From Plutella xylostella (taxonomy: Eukaryota > Arthropoda > Insecta > Lepidoptera > Plutellidae), in assembly GCF_932276165.1 (NCBI RefSeq), contig NC_064012.1:4967501-5031500 (forward strand): DNA of 64,000 bases, written 5' to 3'. Each line of letters begins with the position of its first letter. Within the stretch, counting starts at the first letter, position 1. Below, one piece after another: positions 12,380 through 24,510 of the stretch. A program made the position numbers and the translations under genes. The notes beneath the pieces are model-generated. The model saw nothing but the letters and a program-made list of their open reading frames with translations, made no database searches and was not told the origin of the DNA.

Positions 12380-12577
12380 TCCGCTTGCGAGCAATGAAAC
12401 ATTTCCAGACATACCTTTTACATTTATTAAAAAAAAGGTTTTTAGTTGGTTATATTCTGATGCGCTATTAAATGTACTTACTTCAATTTTGTAGACGACT
12501 ACATAAAGCTAGCCTTTTCCGTTAAGGTATAATTTGGTGCTGTTGACACTGGAACTTTTTCATTGTTCGCGAGTGTT
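12380..12577 (-). mobile_element. MITE family B, diverged copy
   Basis: GCGAGCAATGAAACATTTCC opens it and CTTTTTCATTGTTCGCGAGT closes it, with the family's AGCCTTTTCCGTTAAG segment inside. It directly follows the Lep1-like copy. Confidence 0.6.
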
Positions 12578-12687
12578 TGTGCTGAAGAACCGGTATATAA
12601 CCATCGGTATAGGACAACGAGTTCTCAACTGGGGACGCCGTACAGGCAAACTTAGCGTGGGGAGCCTACCGGCAGCCTACTGAACCC

Positions 12688-12998
12688 AGGGGGGTCATAA
12701 AATCATGATAAATAAATAAATCGAAATACCAACGAACGAGTGTTGTCACCCAATCGATACATTTTATCATAGAATAACAAGTACAGTTGTACTCGTTATT
12801 CTATGATTTTATGCAACGAGTGGTTAGCATAACGCTCTGAAGTTTAGGAAAAATTTGGAGCGACGCTGCGCTGAGTTATCTCGTTGTTATAAGAATAGAA
12901 TAATATATGAGAGCTTTCATTTTAGACCAACCTTAATTAAGCTTGGGGATTCCATGACAAATGTCGTTCCTTCGTATTTAGATTTCTATAGTGACCCC
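12688..12998. mobile_element. MITE family C copy with internal palindrome
   Basis: The left end GGGGGTCATAAAATCATG and right end AGATTTCTATAGTGACCCC are inverted. CCAACGAACGAGTGTTGTCA and GTCGTTCCTTCGTATTTAGA are subterminal. In the middle (about 12771-12810) ATAGAATAACAAGTACA is followed by its near reverse complement. Confidence 0.6.
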
Positions 12999-13768
12999 AC
13001 AGCATTTGTGACTTAGCTGGTTGTGGTTACACGCCTGCTGCGTATAGATTCCAACCGAGAACCTTCGAATCATGTCCAATAGGACCCATGCATTCGGTGA
13101 AAAAGCTCGATAATGGATAGTCAACCATATTGGAATAAAAATACATCGAATATAAGCCTCGTTTTCCCCGTCTGCGAATCTATCATTGTCAAAGTCGTTA
13201 CGTTGTTAGCATTGAATTTCGCTCCCTTTTGTTAAAAAATGGGTAGGAATGTACCTACTGATATTTTAATAAATAAAAATCGGTGTTCATCTCTTTTTGT
13301 TTGTATAGATATGTATAAATAAGTAGATTTATTTAAATATGACTTAATTGAAAATACATACATATAACAGTAAATAGCTCGTAGGTAATGAAAATGTTCC
13401 ACCTGCGATTGTCATCCAATATGTAATAGGTAGGTAATGTTTAGTTTTAGTTTTGAAAAATAACAAAACCTTTGTAGGTACGGTGCAATGCACCTAAATA
13501 GAGTAAAAAAGAATAATGTAAGTACTTATATAGAAAAAAAACGGTTTCTTACTTAATAATTAAGTAATAAATAACACTGCATTAGGTAGGCATATACCCA
13601 CATAGTGGACTTTTGCTTACAGCTATAATAATAAACATGAAATAGCGAAACGAAATGCACATACCTATTTAAATTTACACAAGACTTTTAATTGAAAGAT
13701 ATCCTACTTGTTGAATTGGGATCTCAATTAGCTGAAACCCTTTTCGCACTTAGCATCTGAAAGTATAT
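12999..13768. other. Gene-free DNA with a MITE family B scrap
   Basis: GTAATGAAAATGTTCCACCT near 13385 resembles the end of family B but is too short to call a copy. Nothing else is recognised. Confidence 0.35.
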
Positions 13769-13986
13769 GTACGGTGGCCTGCGCCTAAAAGTATACAGGC
13801 GTAGTCATTTAAAATAGCGATGCCTGATGATGAAGGGACCTGCTAGATCTGTTATAAATCCGGGGACCTGTTGTGTGTGATGTGTGTAGTAGTGGTGTTT
13901 ATGTGGATGTGCTTGAGCAGCATGTGAGCTTGAGATCGCTATTTTAAAAACTCCGCCTGTATACATTTAGACGCAGGCCACCGTAC
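13769..13986. mobile_element. TIR element of about 218 bp
   Basis: The left end GTACGGTGGCCTGCGCCTAA and the right end are inverted copies. The inversion extends through GTATACAGGCG and AAAATAGCGAT, so the arms reach about 55 bp with mismatches. The interior is GT-rich and noncoding. The class is not determined. Confidence 0.65.
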
Positions 13987-14298
13987 CTACGTGGGTATAA
14001 TTATAATGTATTTATTTTAAGAGCCTCATTCCAAACTCGTTAGCACGGGACAAGATTGTTTTATGGTTGCTCCTAATGATAGAATAAAACATAAGTATGT
14101 CATAAAGTGAGTTAAGTATTACTGGATTCACTGCTATGATGAAGTCGAGGAAATAAAAGGATAAACATCGTTTTAAGTACCTATTAATCTCTATATATGT
14201 AGTTAATGAAATCTTTTAATCATGGAAAAGACATATTCTCATTCATTTAAATATTTGGTGCGAGGCACCCTTAGTGATGTCTATAAATACGACGATAA

Positions 14299-14439
14299 GG
14301 CCCTGTTTCGCAATGTCTGATTAGTGGCTACCTGTAAGATAAAAAGATATGCTGTCACTCTCTATAATTATGTTTTAGACAGTGATAGCAAGTATTTTAA
14401 ATCACGGATAGCCGTTATCCAGACATTGTGAAGCAGGCC
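14299..14439. mobile_element. Harbinger-like MITE family D
   Basis: It starts GGCCCTGTTTCGCAATGTCT after TAA and ends AGACATTGTGAAGCAGGCC. The arms continue through TTAGTGGCTACC and ATGCTGTCACT, making it largely palindromic. The same family is inserted in the right LTR at 48824-48946. GGCCCTGT ends and a TAA target point to PIF/Harbinger. Confidence 0.7.
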
Positions 14440-14866
14440 AAGTATAATTATTATTATGGTCATCTTCATGAGTACACTTTTGTACACTTTTGTACCTCGT
14501 CAAAATAACAAATAATTACAATAATTGTATAATAATGGCAGTTTGTGAGTTTGCGATAGTACAAAAGTGTATAGCTACTTTAAATGATACTGAATGTAGT
14601 ACGTAGTGACTAGCTGTACCGTACCACCACCGATACATTAGCAATTAACAATCCATAAGTAGCGTCGCTCGCCTGTCAAACATCTGTCAGATCCATAGAC
14701 ATTACGTTTCGTCAGATTTGACAAACCATCGACGCTGCTTAAGGATTGTGAAATTGCTAGCCACAGTAATTTAGTTCTTGCCCAACCTAACCTCACAGGC
14801 GATCACTTCAAATCTCATTTTCCACGCACAGGACACTAGTATTAACCAATTGTTTCTTTGTTTCAG

Positions 14867-15198
14867 GTCTCCTTAACATTCAGTGTATAGTTCATAATGA
14901 CTAATCATACCACCTTCCTTCATAGTAACATTAAGTGTAGTGACATTCTTGTAGGCTTAATCGTATCGTTAGTGACACAAGTGTAAATAAGTGACTGTTC
15001 GGTGTAAGTTAGTTTAAGGACAATGACAGCTGCTGCTGTTTAGGTTTAGGTTTAGTAAAGTTAGTGGTAAAGTGGCTGTTTGAGCGTTTGTTCAAGATGT
15101 CTCAGCCGATCAAACGTTCGCTCAGCAGTGAGGGCGGAGCCTCCAAGCGGGACTGGAAGATGAGGCTCAGCCTGAGGAGCAGGAGTGGCCACAGTGTG
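14867..15198 (+). CDS. Host gene exon 1: 5' UTR and start of coding sequence
   Basis: A strong acceptor (TTGTTTCTTTGTTTCAG, ending 14866) opens the exon and CACAGTGTG|GTAAGT closes it with the donor GT at 15199. The start codon is the ATG at 15097, which gives 34 codons ending in phase 0; the extension upstream of that ATG uses GTG and is unlikely in a eukaryote. The peptide is basic and serine-rich (MSQPIKRSLSSEGG, then SKRDWKMRLSLRSRSG). The spliced 5' UTR implies at least one further noncoding exon upstream that I could not find. Exon 2 at 31645 joins in the same phase across a 16.4-kb intron. The family is not recognised. Confidence 0.7.
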
Positions 15199-15330
15199 GT
15201 AAGTCAACTGTCTTACTTTCAGGTGATTGTAGAAACACGTGTTTTGAGAAAACAGGAGATGGCGCGATCACAAAATAACAAACATAATGACGTGATAAGA
15301 AAGTTCAGGTCGAAACGCATATGACTTGAG

Positions 15331-15450
15331 GGTTAGTCTATACTCCCGTAAAAAGTAACGAACGAGAGCCTCGCAATCGACACGTTTTATACAACGACGC
15401 TCGCGCTGCAGAGCTTCGAAACTTACCCCCTTATTCGGGTTAGTTTTTCG
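15331..15450. mobile_element. MITE family C fragment
   Basis: GGGTTAGTCTATACTCCCGT and AACGAACGAGAGCCTCGCAA match the left part of family C, with GCAGAGCTTCGAAACTTACC at the right. It lies in intron 1, just after the exon 1 donor. Confidence 0.5.
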
Positions 15451-16895
15451 TCATGTAGACGCGCTGGCTACCGAACAATCTCTACCATTCTGAGATGCCC
15501 TGAGGCCCTGTTTCTGTTTCTTGAGTAAATGTACCGAAATATGAACTTATTATGTAAGTCATGAGTCATTTCACGTTCCCATTGAATCCAATAGTCTGAA
15601 TACGTTTGTGTATGTTATGGGTGTGTTTTGGATATATTCAACGTTGCGTGTAGAATTGATCTAAGTCGATAATGATGTCAGTATTACGATAGGCTATTGT
15701 ATTGAGGTGCCGGCTTCATTTCCCGACGCGATACGTTGCTCCGGGGGCTGCTCAATGAACAGGAAAGATAGCATTAGGCCGATAACTTGTCTAAGGCCGA
15801 TAGTTATTAATTCGCAAAACACCAGTACTGCAATGCATAAGTATAAATTTATCTATGCCATATAATGTACTCATAATTAATAAGAAGTCGAAATCCGTCC
15901 TTCATTGAAAGAATACCCGTGCCCTGCAGCAGTGCAGATGGGTTGATGATGTGGTGGAATGCTAATTAAGTGTTATAATTCAATGTTTAGGTAGTGTAAG
16001 GTTATTAAGTTTTTCGTTACGCAATTAAATTGATACTACAATCTTTACCTAGGTATATTGGAAACCATTAATGGCCAGACCTCACCTTTGGGATAACCGG
16101 GCGATATATTTTATGAAACAAAAAAGCCTTGATTAAAATTCAGAAAATTCGTATTTATTGCACGGAGGGAATCGTTTTTTTCACGGTATGTTTATTTACA
16201 AATTAGGCAATCTGGCTTCTGTTTCAGAAGCACCATATTTTTCTATTTTATGCTTGGCTTTGCTATAGGATGCTATAGGTTTCTGGTAGGTACAGGGAAT
16301 ACAGGGCCAAAAAACCAATACAAGCATATAGCAGGTGGACGAAAGTCTCTATTGTTACAAATAGAAGGTTTGGTACAAATTTAAGGGAAAAGTGTTATAA
16401 GATGTTTTTTCGAAATTATCTTTTAACCTCTAACGAAATCTATTGCAACTTCCGACAAAAATGTAAGCTAATGGCAGTAACACGTAAAATGTTTTCGTTT
16501 TAATAAACTATGAAACTAGCCGTAAAATGAGCGATAGACCTTTATTGTAGCTACTAAATATTATATAGGTATAGTATAGGTATAGCTGTCTATCTACATA
16601 ATGTCCATGTACCTACCTACTGTATACAGTCGATGGACCCTTCCAACTCGTTGTCAGTCAATCTATAAATTAGGAAGGACTAATTGAATCAATTCTCTTC
16701 AATAAAGATCAATGGTATAAGTTATAGGTATAAACTCAGTATTGCCTCGAGGGGAAAAACGTTAGGTAACGTTACGTCACTTTTACAATACACTAATAGC
16801 AACCTTAGTACATTAGGGCATAGACTTTAGTGACTAAACATAAACACTACCTACCTTATCCAGTTTAATATAGTTCTGCGACAAAAAAATAAAAA
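15451..16895. other. Intron 1 sequence, nothing recognised
   Basis: No exon-like, RNA or named repeat signal is supported here. Confidence 0.4.
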
Positions 16896-16968
16896 TGGAT
16901 ATTTGTATGGATGGGGAGGCCTTTGCCCAGCAGAGAGACACAAATATGGCTATTAAAAAAAAATGTAT
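16896..16968 (+). mobile_element. RTE-type LINE 3'-end fragment
   Basis: GGGGAGGCCTTTGCCCAGCA followed by GAGACACAAATATGGCTATT and an A run matches the 3' end common to lepidopteran RTE elements. The 114-codon minus-strand frame across it is a shadow. Confidence 0.55.
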
Positions 16969-17225
16969 GGATATTCGAAGTGCTTTTCTCAAGACGCAGG
17001 ATCGAGTCAACATAAAAGATTTTCTTAAACATACAAATGGACCTCGGAATGTTCAGTGAAAACATGAGAAAACCGGTATCTCTGCTCAAACACGGAGTAT
17101 TGCCGATACAGTATACATACATAAATATAGTTTTAGCATTGAGAAGTCTCCTTTGAACAAAGCTCTTGTGTTTTGTGATTTTGTGGAGCACAGATTGCAC
17201 AGGGGTCACTCTAAATCAACGAACA

Positions 17226-17310
17226 TCATCATCATCATCACGACCCATTACGTCCCCACTGCTGGGGCACGAGTCTTCTTCCAATGAAGGGAGGGTTTAG
17301 GCCTAATCAA
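17226..17310 (-). mobile_element. RTE-type LINE 3'-end fragment
   Basis: (CAT)n is followed by CCCACTGCTGGGGCACGAGT, the reverse complement of a typical RTE 3' tail. Confidence 0.5.
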
Positions 17311-17363
17311 CGAACAATGGCACAACAATGTCATGAAATCGGCACGCTTAATACAACGCTATT

Positions 17364-17598
17364 ATAAACTCAGGGGCAATGAAAAAGTTCCAGTGCGACA
17401 ATCAACATATTACTCCTACACGAAAAAAGCTAACTTAACGAAGAAGTCTACAATATTGAAGTACATTTCACAGCACATCGCTGGATATTACCTACTAAAA
17501 ACGTAGATATTTTCTTAAAATTTTAAATGTTTGGAAAAATTAGGTTCGTTTGGGGTCGGTATTTTGTGAGTGGAACGTTTTCATTGCCCGTGAGTGTA
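17364..17598 (+). mobile_element. MITE family B copy
   Basis: It has TA-bounded ends, with AGGGGCAATGAAAAAGTTCC on the left and ACGTTTTCATTGCCCGTGAG on the right, and the family's GGTCGGTATTTTGTGAGTGG before the right end. Confidence 0.75.
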
Positions 17599-17599
17599 G

Positions 17600-17735
17600 T
17601 CTTGGTTAGCGCAGCGCTTAGTTTGGTTTTTCCGAAGCTTCGGAGCACTGCGTTAACCACGGCTCTATGAGTACAGATTGCGTGAAAATTCTTGTTCGTT
17701 CGTTCTTCGACTTATAGAGTGGCCCCTAGGCCACA
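17600..17735 (-). mobile_element. MITE family C fragment
   Basis: GAAGCTTCGGAGCACTGCGT, TTCTTGTTCGTTCGTTCTTC and TATAGAGTGGCCCC are the family's right-half landmarks. Confidence 0.45.
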
Positions 17736-17937
17736 AATCTTGCGGCGCTTGCCGCGGTGCGCTGCGGCTAAATCAGTTACATTCCATAACTTCAAAAACA
17801 ACTGGTAATTTACGCGTGTTTATGCTATTTCACGGTTCGATTGAGTCACTCAGTTAATGAGCAAGTCTTTGAAATTCTGTAGGTACGCTTTATAAACAAC
17901 TTGTAAGTATGTGAGTGTGTTCGGATAGAAAGCTGAT

Positions 17938-18003
17938 TATCATCATCATCATCAGCCAATAATCATCCACTGTTGGACATAGGTCTCTCGCAAGGGAGAA
18001 GCT
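17938..18003 (-). mobile_element. RTE-type LINE 3'-end fragment
   Basis: (ATC)n is followed by CCACTGTTGGACATAGGTCT, the reverse complement of the RTE 3' consensus seen repeatedly in Lepidoptera. Confidence 0.6.
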
Positions 18004-18261
18004 CAATATTATATCGCTAATTTTGCAATGATGCTATAGTTAAAAATGATATAGCTAAGAATAGATTTATGTCATATAGGTGTTTCCTTCCATTTAGTAC
18101 TGCGTTTACCCTAGTCGTTATCAGTTTATAGTTATTATATAACCAATAATAATCTGATAAGACTGTACCCACCGCGCTACCGTTCAGTGAACTCTTATCA
18201 TTATCATGAATGTTGAATGACAGCTTTATTGCCAAACAAAACAGTGAGTTGAGGTATTAAA

Positions 18262-19548
18262 TAACTTTTAGAATATTTTATTTTATTTTTTATTTTAATT
18301 TATTGCATGGAAAACCAACAGCTTTATACTAATAACAAGTTAATCTTATTTAAACATAAATAGACGAAAAGCTAATTATAGGTTTTCGCATATGGAGACG
18401 ATATAACAATAACAACACATACTCACCTAATAATAAATTCTACTTAGATTATACTTATGCTACTTATTTATTTGGTATCTATTACGTACTAAAGTTAGTT
18501 ATAATATGTTTTCTAATAGAACATAAGCTGCCGCTAAAGAGGTCCACACTATTACTATTACACATCTGGTTAAAAGTATTACTAGCTCTTACTAAGAATG
18601 AATTTTGTCTGTAGTTGCTGTTACATTGAGGAATACTAAGAAGCGGTCTGTTACGCGTTCTTCGCCACGGACAGTCAACGTAACCTCGAAATATTTTAAT
18701 TAAATAAATTATATCGCTGATATCCCTTCTTAATTTAAGAGGAAGCAAGTGAAGTTTGATACATTTACATTCATAACTTGAATCAATAAGTTTGAATTTA
18801 AAGCCGAGATACCTAATAAACCTTTTTTGGATACGTTCGAGTCTGTCGATATAAATATCATACTGGGGATTCCAGATCTGGGAAGCATACTCAAGGTGGC
18901 TTCGGACATAGGCGCAGTATAATATTTTAACTGTCTTCATGCATTTGAACGGGCGAGAAGAACGTATTAAGAAACCGAGGGCCTTAGAAGCTTTTGTGAT
19001 TATGCTATCGATATGTGAATCAAAAAGAAGCTTACTATCATGCACTACACCAAGGTCTCTAATTTCTGATACGCTTGTAAGGCTCTGATTCTGAAGCATG
19101 TACGTACTCATATGTTTGTTGCGTTTTCGAGTGAATGAGATGTGAAAACATTTATCTACATTGATGTCGAGTTTATTATTGAGGCAGTACACACTAAGTC
19201 GATCTAGATCATCCTGCAGGAGTTCCTCATCAATTGAGTTATTTACAGCTTTGAAAATTTTCATGTCATCAGCAAACATTAGATATTCGGAATTACGAAA
19301 GCAATCATTGATGTCATTTATAAATATAATAAATAGAAGGGGCCCCAGAAGAGATCCTTGCGGAACACCAGATGGAATGTTTATCCACGAGGATGTAAAG
19401 CCATTTAAAACAACTGCTTGAGATCTTCCCGTGACATAAGATTGGAACCAGGAGAGCAATGCACCGGTAACACCTATTCTACTTAACTTTTTTAATAATA
19501 ATCTATGGTCTATACGATCAAATGCTTTACTATAGTCAGTATATATGT
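18262..19548 (-). mobile_element. 5'-truncated non-LTR retrotransposon (CR1/Jockey-like RT)
   Basis: The minus-strand frame reads from about 19545 (TDYSKAFDRIDH) to a stop at 18482. It holds reverse-transcriptase palm motifs in order: SKAFD, SGVPQGSLLGPLLFIIFIND, and the catalytic FADDMKIF, followed by thumb-like and C-terminal sequence. The open frame has no ATG at its upstream end; it is cut off at the 5' side, losing the endonuclease and RT N-terminus, as is usual for target-primed insertions. About 220 bp of 3' UTR and an AATAAA/TAAAA-rich tail follow, ending near 18262. The frame is uninterrupted over more than 340 codons, so the insertion is fairly young. Clade assignment between CR1 and Jockey groups is from motif style only. 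It lies antisense in intron 1. Confidence 0.85.
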
Positions 19549-20276
19549 ATTATAATATTCGTACAGGCAAAATTTTACATACTTATAGCTATAGGCATAA
19601 GTACACTTTTATACATTGTCGAAAGAAAACATTATATAACCATTAATAAGTCTGATTTTTTTTTGCTGCTATGTAGGTAGTTATAGATATAATGTGTTGG
19701 CAGAATGTACAAATTAAGCCAAATTTCTTGACCGGTTAATTTTAATTTAAGTGTTACTCAACGACAGTTTTAGTGCCAATTTCGCGAGGGATTATTGCTT
19801 GACTTTTGACACATCTGTCAAGAATTTAATATGGAGATGACGAATAATTGATCAACCTTTCCATGATTACGATCTAACCGACTATTGTGAAATTGGAGCT
19901 TATATGTAGAACTTGATGAGCCCAGGGTGTAAAACTGACTGTTTAAATATAGATAGATACAATTTTATAATTAAATGTCGAAAGCTGAAGGGAAACATTA
20001 CTCCGTGGCAATGTAACACTGGGGTGCTATTAGTGTTGGACATTTGTCGTATTGACATGTCGGCCACACGGCTCGACCAATCACCAACTCCATAATCGAT
20101 TCCCAGCGGCCGTGTTGGGCATTTAAGGACAAATTACATTTCAGGAAGGTCACTCTATTGACGAAAAACCACAGACCTATATGATTAGATGCCACAAATG
20201 CACTCGTTTCTATGAGAACGGGGCGTGCCGAAACTTGTATAGGAATTAATATTTTTGACACTGATAATGACAGAAA
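19549..20276. other. Intron 1 sequence, nothing recognised
   Basis: The short frames at 19913-20261 on both strands overlap each other and look random. Confidence 0.35.
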
Positions 20277-20885
20277 TACACTGCCACATGTTCCGGTGAA
20301 ATTTCACGTTTTCTCATATTTCTTCATCCTATAAGAAATCAAGTTTTCTAGTAGTGGTAATTCGCTCTTGTGGTTTTAATAAACCCATCTAATCTTTATC
20401 AAGTTTAAATAATTACCTAAAGTCAAATAGAAAGTCATTTATAAAATAAGTTGATTACATCCTCACAAGGATAGAATATGATTATTGTTTTCTTTTTTTA
20501 ATAATATTTTTCTATAATTAATTACTTACCTAGAATTTAAAGGATTTTGTTACTTTTATTTTATTATTACACAACAGTGTACCACCTAGCGCATAACAAA
20601 TTACTTTGGTCATATCTGCCTACCGATGTCGACGACACAGGCTCGGCCTATTGTGGACTTCACTGAAATTCCATGCGAAATACCTAATGTCATCAGTTAG
20701 TATGGACGACTTGTACCTACCATCTTTTATATTCCCACTGTCTGTATAATATTCGCCTATGCTTACATGGTGTGTAAATAAACAATATTTTTTTTAAATA
20801 TACTTATAATTCATTAGTAAGTAATGAGATATGGATCAATTTAGTTCACTCTCATCGGAACAGATAAGTTTGTCGCACATTTGTA
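20277..20885 (+). mobile_element. TIR element E2, copy split by an insertion
   Basis: CTGCCACATGTTCCGGTGAA to TCTAATCTTT (about 20277-20398) and TTCATTAGTAAGTAATGAGA to AACAGATAAGTTTGTCGCAC (about 20811-20880) match the two halves of the element at 24511-24718 read in reverse. About 400 bp of AT-rich sequence separates the halves here. Confidence 0.55.
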
Positions 20886-21021
20886 AATGTATGAACCAAT
20901 AGTTGATCATATCATCAACCTATTGACACGCGCAGTACGTGCACTTGGGGAATTATAGGTCTGTACGAAAAACTAAGTTTCATAGCGCTGCTGCGTGAGC
21001 GACTCTATCTCGTTGTGTTAA

Positions 21022-21180
21022 GCTGCGTACACACCGGGCCAACGAACGCCCAACGAACGCCAACGGTGATCGTTGGATTCAACGATGGATATTATTCATA
21101 CATAATACAGGGCAGATTGCAGCAACGAAGGTCAACGAAAAACGTTCGTTGGCGTTCGTTGGGCCGGTCTGTAGGCGGCT
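21022..21180. mobile_element. TTAA-flanked MITE, 159 bp
   Basis: TTAA at 21018-21021 and 21181-21184 flank inverted ends (GCTGCGTACACACCGGGCCA left; GGGCCGGTCTGTAGGCGGCT right), with subterminal CAACGAACGCC repeats. The TTAA duplication suggests a piggyBac-type transposase. The 70-codon frame across it is noncoding. Confidence 0.7.
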
Positions 21181-21695
21181 TTAAACGTTTTGCACGAAAG
21201 CTCAGGTTTCTCGTAAGTATAGAATAACCCTCCAGATGCGCCGTTAGTTGATCAGGACTAATTTAATTCGTGGTCTGTCGGGTTATCAATACGTTTATAG
21301 CATGGTAGGTATTTGTGTTGTTCAACGATTCCCAGAGTTCAAATAATGCTAGGGCTAGGACTTACCTTCCAGTACACAAACGTGATTAAAATTCTCCGAA
21401 ATTTTTAGTCGGTTTGAAAAACTAAAACCGACTCTAAATGGTAGTGGGAATTTTCGGAATTTTCCCACAAAATTGAATGTTCCAGAGCTAGCATCGGCAT
21501 TTGTCGGTATGACAGGCAGGACACGATTAGATTGTTCACCGAAAAATTGGCGCTAGCAAACCGCTTTTTACTTCTCTCTCTCATTCTTCCATAGTCCACT
21601 GTTGGACATCTGCCTCTCCTAACGATCGCCAAATGGTCGCTTTTTACTTAATTACTTGGATTATTGCACTTTCTTATACGGTATTTTAATGCTTA

Positions 21696-21781
21696 TACAG
21701 GTTGTTGCAAAAATGGTATATACTAAGCTGAAACCTACATTTAGGTACTTAGTATACCCTTTTTGCAACACCCTGTATATT
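21696..21781. mobile_element. MITE family E, deletion derivative
   Basis: TACAGGTTGTTGCAAAAATG and CCCTTTTTGCAACACCCTGT are inverted ends; each arm continues into a TATACTAAGCTGAAACC-like segment. Only about 86 bp remains. Longer relatives are at 55256-55531 and 60880-61130. Confidence 0.7.
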
Positions 21782-23223
21782 CAATATATGTACCTTGGTA
21801 TATAATGTTCCTTAAATGGAGTTCCGTGTAATAGATTTCACTTCTCACCTCTGAATTTCGATTTAATAGCATTATTCAGAGTGTTTATTATCCCAAATGA
21901 CCCGAGAAAGGCAAATTAATTGAGTTGGCTAGAAGCCTTAAGGCGCTTCACGTTTTAGTTATTGACTGGTATTAAGAATTAATGATTTTAGGGATCCTAA
22001 TTTCTCCTTTCATCTGTAGTTTAATAGTCGTTACCTGAAGCTAATCCTGTCTTAGTGGCGGCGTGGCGGTGCCACTATTATAATATTACGTAGACGATTT
22101 ACTAGATTTATTAAGATGTAAACTGAATAGGTAGGTCTCTCTTTCAACTTTCAACTATAATTATTATTTAAATATGAGCTAAGTAATTTATGTTTTCATA
22201 TCAATAGGCACTATAACATAGCATAGTAACACTAATTAACATTTAGAAATGGGTAAGTATATAAAACGCATCCGCAGATCCCAAAGTAATGAAAATATAA
22301 TAGTCGATTGATAGAAAATGTAAAATGTTACATTCTGAGAGGCTCCACTACCTGTTAGGATGTAATTACGAGGCTGAGCCTGGCAGGGACTACTGGTAGT
22401 ACTCACCCATCGTTATTAAATTCCAGCCTAGGGAGCGGAGCCTCTATACCTACCCTATACAGGTTGTCGCAAAAGTGGTATAGTAAGCCGGAAGGAGGGA
22501 ACACAGGTAGTCATTTCAAAAAACTACTAGATATTCGAGAAAAAAAAGTGCTTATCCGTATATTTTTTGTTGGTCACCTGACATTTTACTAAAGGGACTC
22601 GACACTTCTTCACGATAAAAATCCTTAAGACACTTATATATGTAAAAATTCAGTTAATTAATTTCTACTCTAGCTTTAAAAAAACAAACGAACGAAAGCT
22701 TCAAGGTCTTACACTTTCTACGTAGTGTTCGTTTTAAATTACAATATATCACGGTACTGCAGGTTTTATTATTAAACTGTAATACCCATCGGTTGGAATA
22801 TTAATTGAATGTATGAGTTAATTATTATTGGCTATCGAAGTTGGGAGCATCATTAAACAGTATAATAAATTTGAAATGGCGTAGCTATACTGGCTCTGGA
22901 GATTACCTATCTATATCCTGCACGTATTATGATAAAGTCACGGGGAAAAAATTTTATACATAAATTATATAGGTATTATTTAAAAAAATACGTTGTAAAA
23001 ACAACGGTGTTAATAACGTTTCGTAACGTTAACGTAAACACTTCAGTTGTAGAATGTTGCAGTAGTTTAAAAAACAGCTCAATTAAAATAATACGAAACA
23101 AACTTTTTTATTAATGTCTTCAGCAGAAATTTTGTATAAATTCTACAGTAAAATAAATCTTACAAATTGCTACACAATCTTTGGCAAGACCTGCATGCAT
23201 AAATATTTTATAAGTATGTAAGT
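21782..23223. other. Intron 1 sequence with a family E end
   Basis: CTATACAGGTTGTCGCAAAA at 22455 is a lone family E terminus without a partner. No exon or other element is recognised in this stretch. Confidence 0.4.
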
Positions 23224-23922
23224 ACAGTCGTTTGCAATAGAAACCAACAATCATGTAAACAAATATGGCGGACTGACATTGACAGCGTATTGTTTATGCC
23301 CATAGTGATGTCATAGTGTTCTAATTAGATTAAATATATAAGCCATAGACTATAAAATAAAACTGATTATATATAAAAAAAGTGTTTATTAAAACTAATT
23401 TAAATCTTCGTCTTCGTCATCATCACTATCAGAAGTGTCGCCGGTGACCGTAATTATAAATGGAACCACTATGTCATCGCTTGCCATGTCTAAAATGCCG
23501 TCGAGCTTTTTCATTTCTTCCTCTTCCTTTTTTCGTTTTGGTTAATTATATTAAGCTCTTGAATTTTTTTTAAATTGTATTCAAATAATATTAAATTAAA
23601 ATAATTTATTAAATTAAAAATAAAAGATAACTTCAGATTACGAACAACACTAACTTTTCAATGACTTATAGAGTTCGATGAGTAAAAAACTAAGATGACA
23701 GCTTGTCAAATACTTCGAAATTTTTACGTTGCAAATGTTTTAACAAATTTAACTTATAAATACAAGTTAAATCGTGTTGAAGATAATGTGAAAACAATGG
23801 TGTGTTCGTTGAAATCAGACTATGTTCATAAATTGATCGAAAATGTATGTGATTACGGAGTAATCGTGACAATTTGGTTTGTTTACATGATTGCTGGTTT
23901 CCATTGCAAACCACTATAGCTA
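23222..23922. mobile_element. Pogo/Tc1-like element with ~40-bp TIRs, non-autonomous
   Basis: CAGTCGTTTGCAATAGAAAC (from 23224) and a matching inverted copy ending near 23920 form TIRs of about 40 bp with few mismatches; the inversion extends through CAATCATGTAAACAAA. TA flanks both ends. The 0.7-kb interior retains a coding remnant on the minus strand (23395-23541). TA target, CAGT start and a remnant with an acidic tail together suggest a pogo-like (Tc1/mariner superfamily) source, but no catalytic domain is present. Confidence 0.65.
23395..23541 (-). pseudogene. C-terminal coding remnant with acidic tail
   Basis: A 48-codon minus-strand frame reads PKRKKEEEEMKKLDGILDMA, then SDDIVVPFIITVTGDT, and ends SDSDDDEDEDLN before a TAG. 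A poly(A) signal AATAAA follows about 5 bp downstream (minus strand, 23385-23390). An in-frame stop lies immediately upstream, so only the protein's end survives. It sits inside the TIRs at 23222-23922 and is probably the tail of that element's transposase. Its frame composition differs clearly from the surrounding random AT-rich frames. Confidence 0.5.
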
Positions 23923-24190
23923 TAATTATTATTTGTCTACATTATAGAAAGCTCTTATTTCGAATTCATGTACTATAGGTTGTAGGTATTGCTTTTCCTA
24001 TGTTAAATTGGAGGCGTTTAATGGAAAATACATCACAAAGAGTAATCCATATAATGGAATGGGAGAGCATTATGTAAAGTCAATTATAAATATTTAAATT
24101 TAAATGAAAGCAGTTGTTTACATGCTCCGTCATATCATAAGGGTGAGCAGGTAAATATTTGAACATCAACTCCAACGCAGTATAAAGCCA

Positions 24191-24463
24191 TCACTCCATC
24201 TGAGCCGTCTGAGAGCTCAAGGGGGGTATTGTGGAAGGAACGTTTAAATCCGTCAGTTTCGGAAAGTCTGACACATCATAAATGGATATTTTATTTGTTT
24301 TAGGAACTATTTCAGTAATACCATTTCCATTACATTTAGGTTTCATAAAATTATGTATAATCGCGGAATGCCTATAGTGACTATTATCTCCGTCGATAAC
24401 GAACCCATATAGCGGCAGCTGTGTAGGTAATTTTTTCAACATAACGTAACGTAGAAAAAACAT
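24191..24463 (-). other. Unidentified 90-codon open frame
   Basis: The translation (for example LPLYGFVIDGDNSHYRHSA and STIPPLSSQTAQME) has a more protein-like composition than neighbouring chance frames, but no family is recognised and the initiating codon is uncertain. It lies between two TIR elements and may be a decayed mobile-element ORF. A chance frame cannot be excluded. Confidence 0.2.
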
Positions 24464-24510
24464 TTTTTAGCAGAAGTTGACTTCTTATTTTAATTGGCGT
24501 CTTACTTACA

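Noticed and set aside
16865..17209. 114-codon minus-strand frame
   Set aside because: Overlaps an RTE 3' end and has no recognisable protein content.
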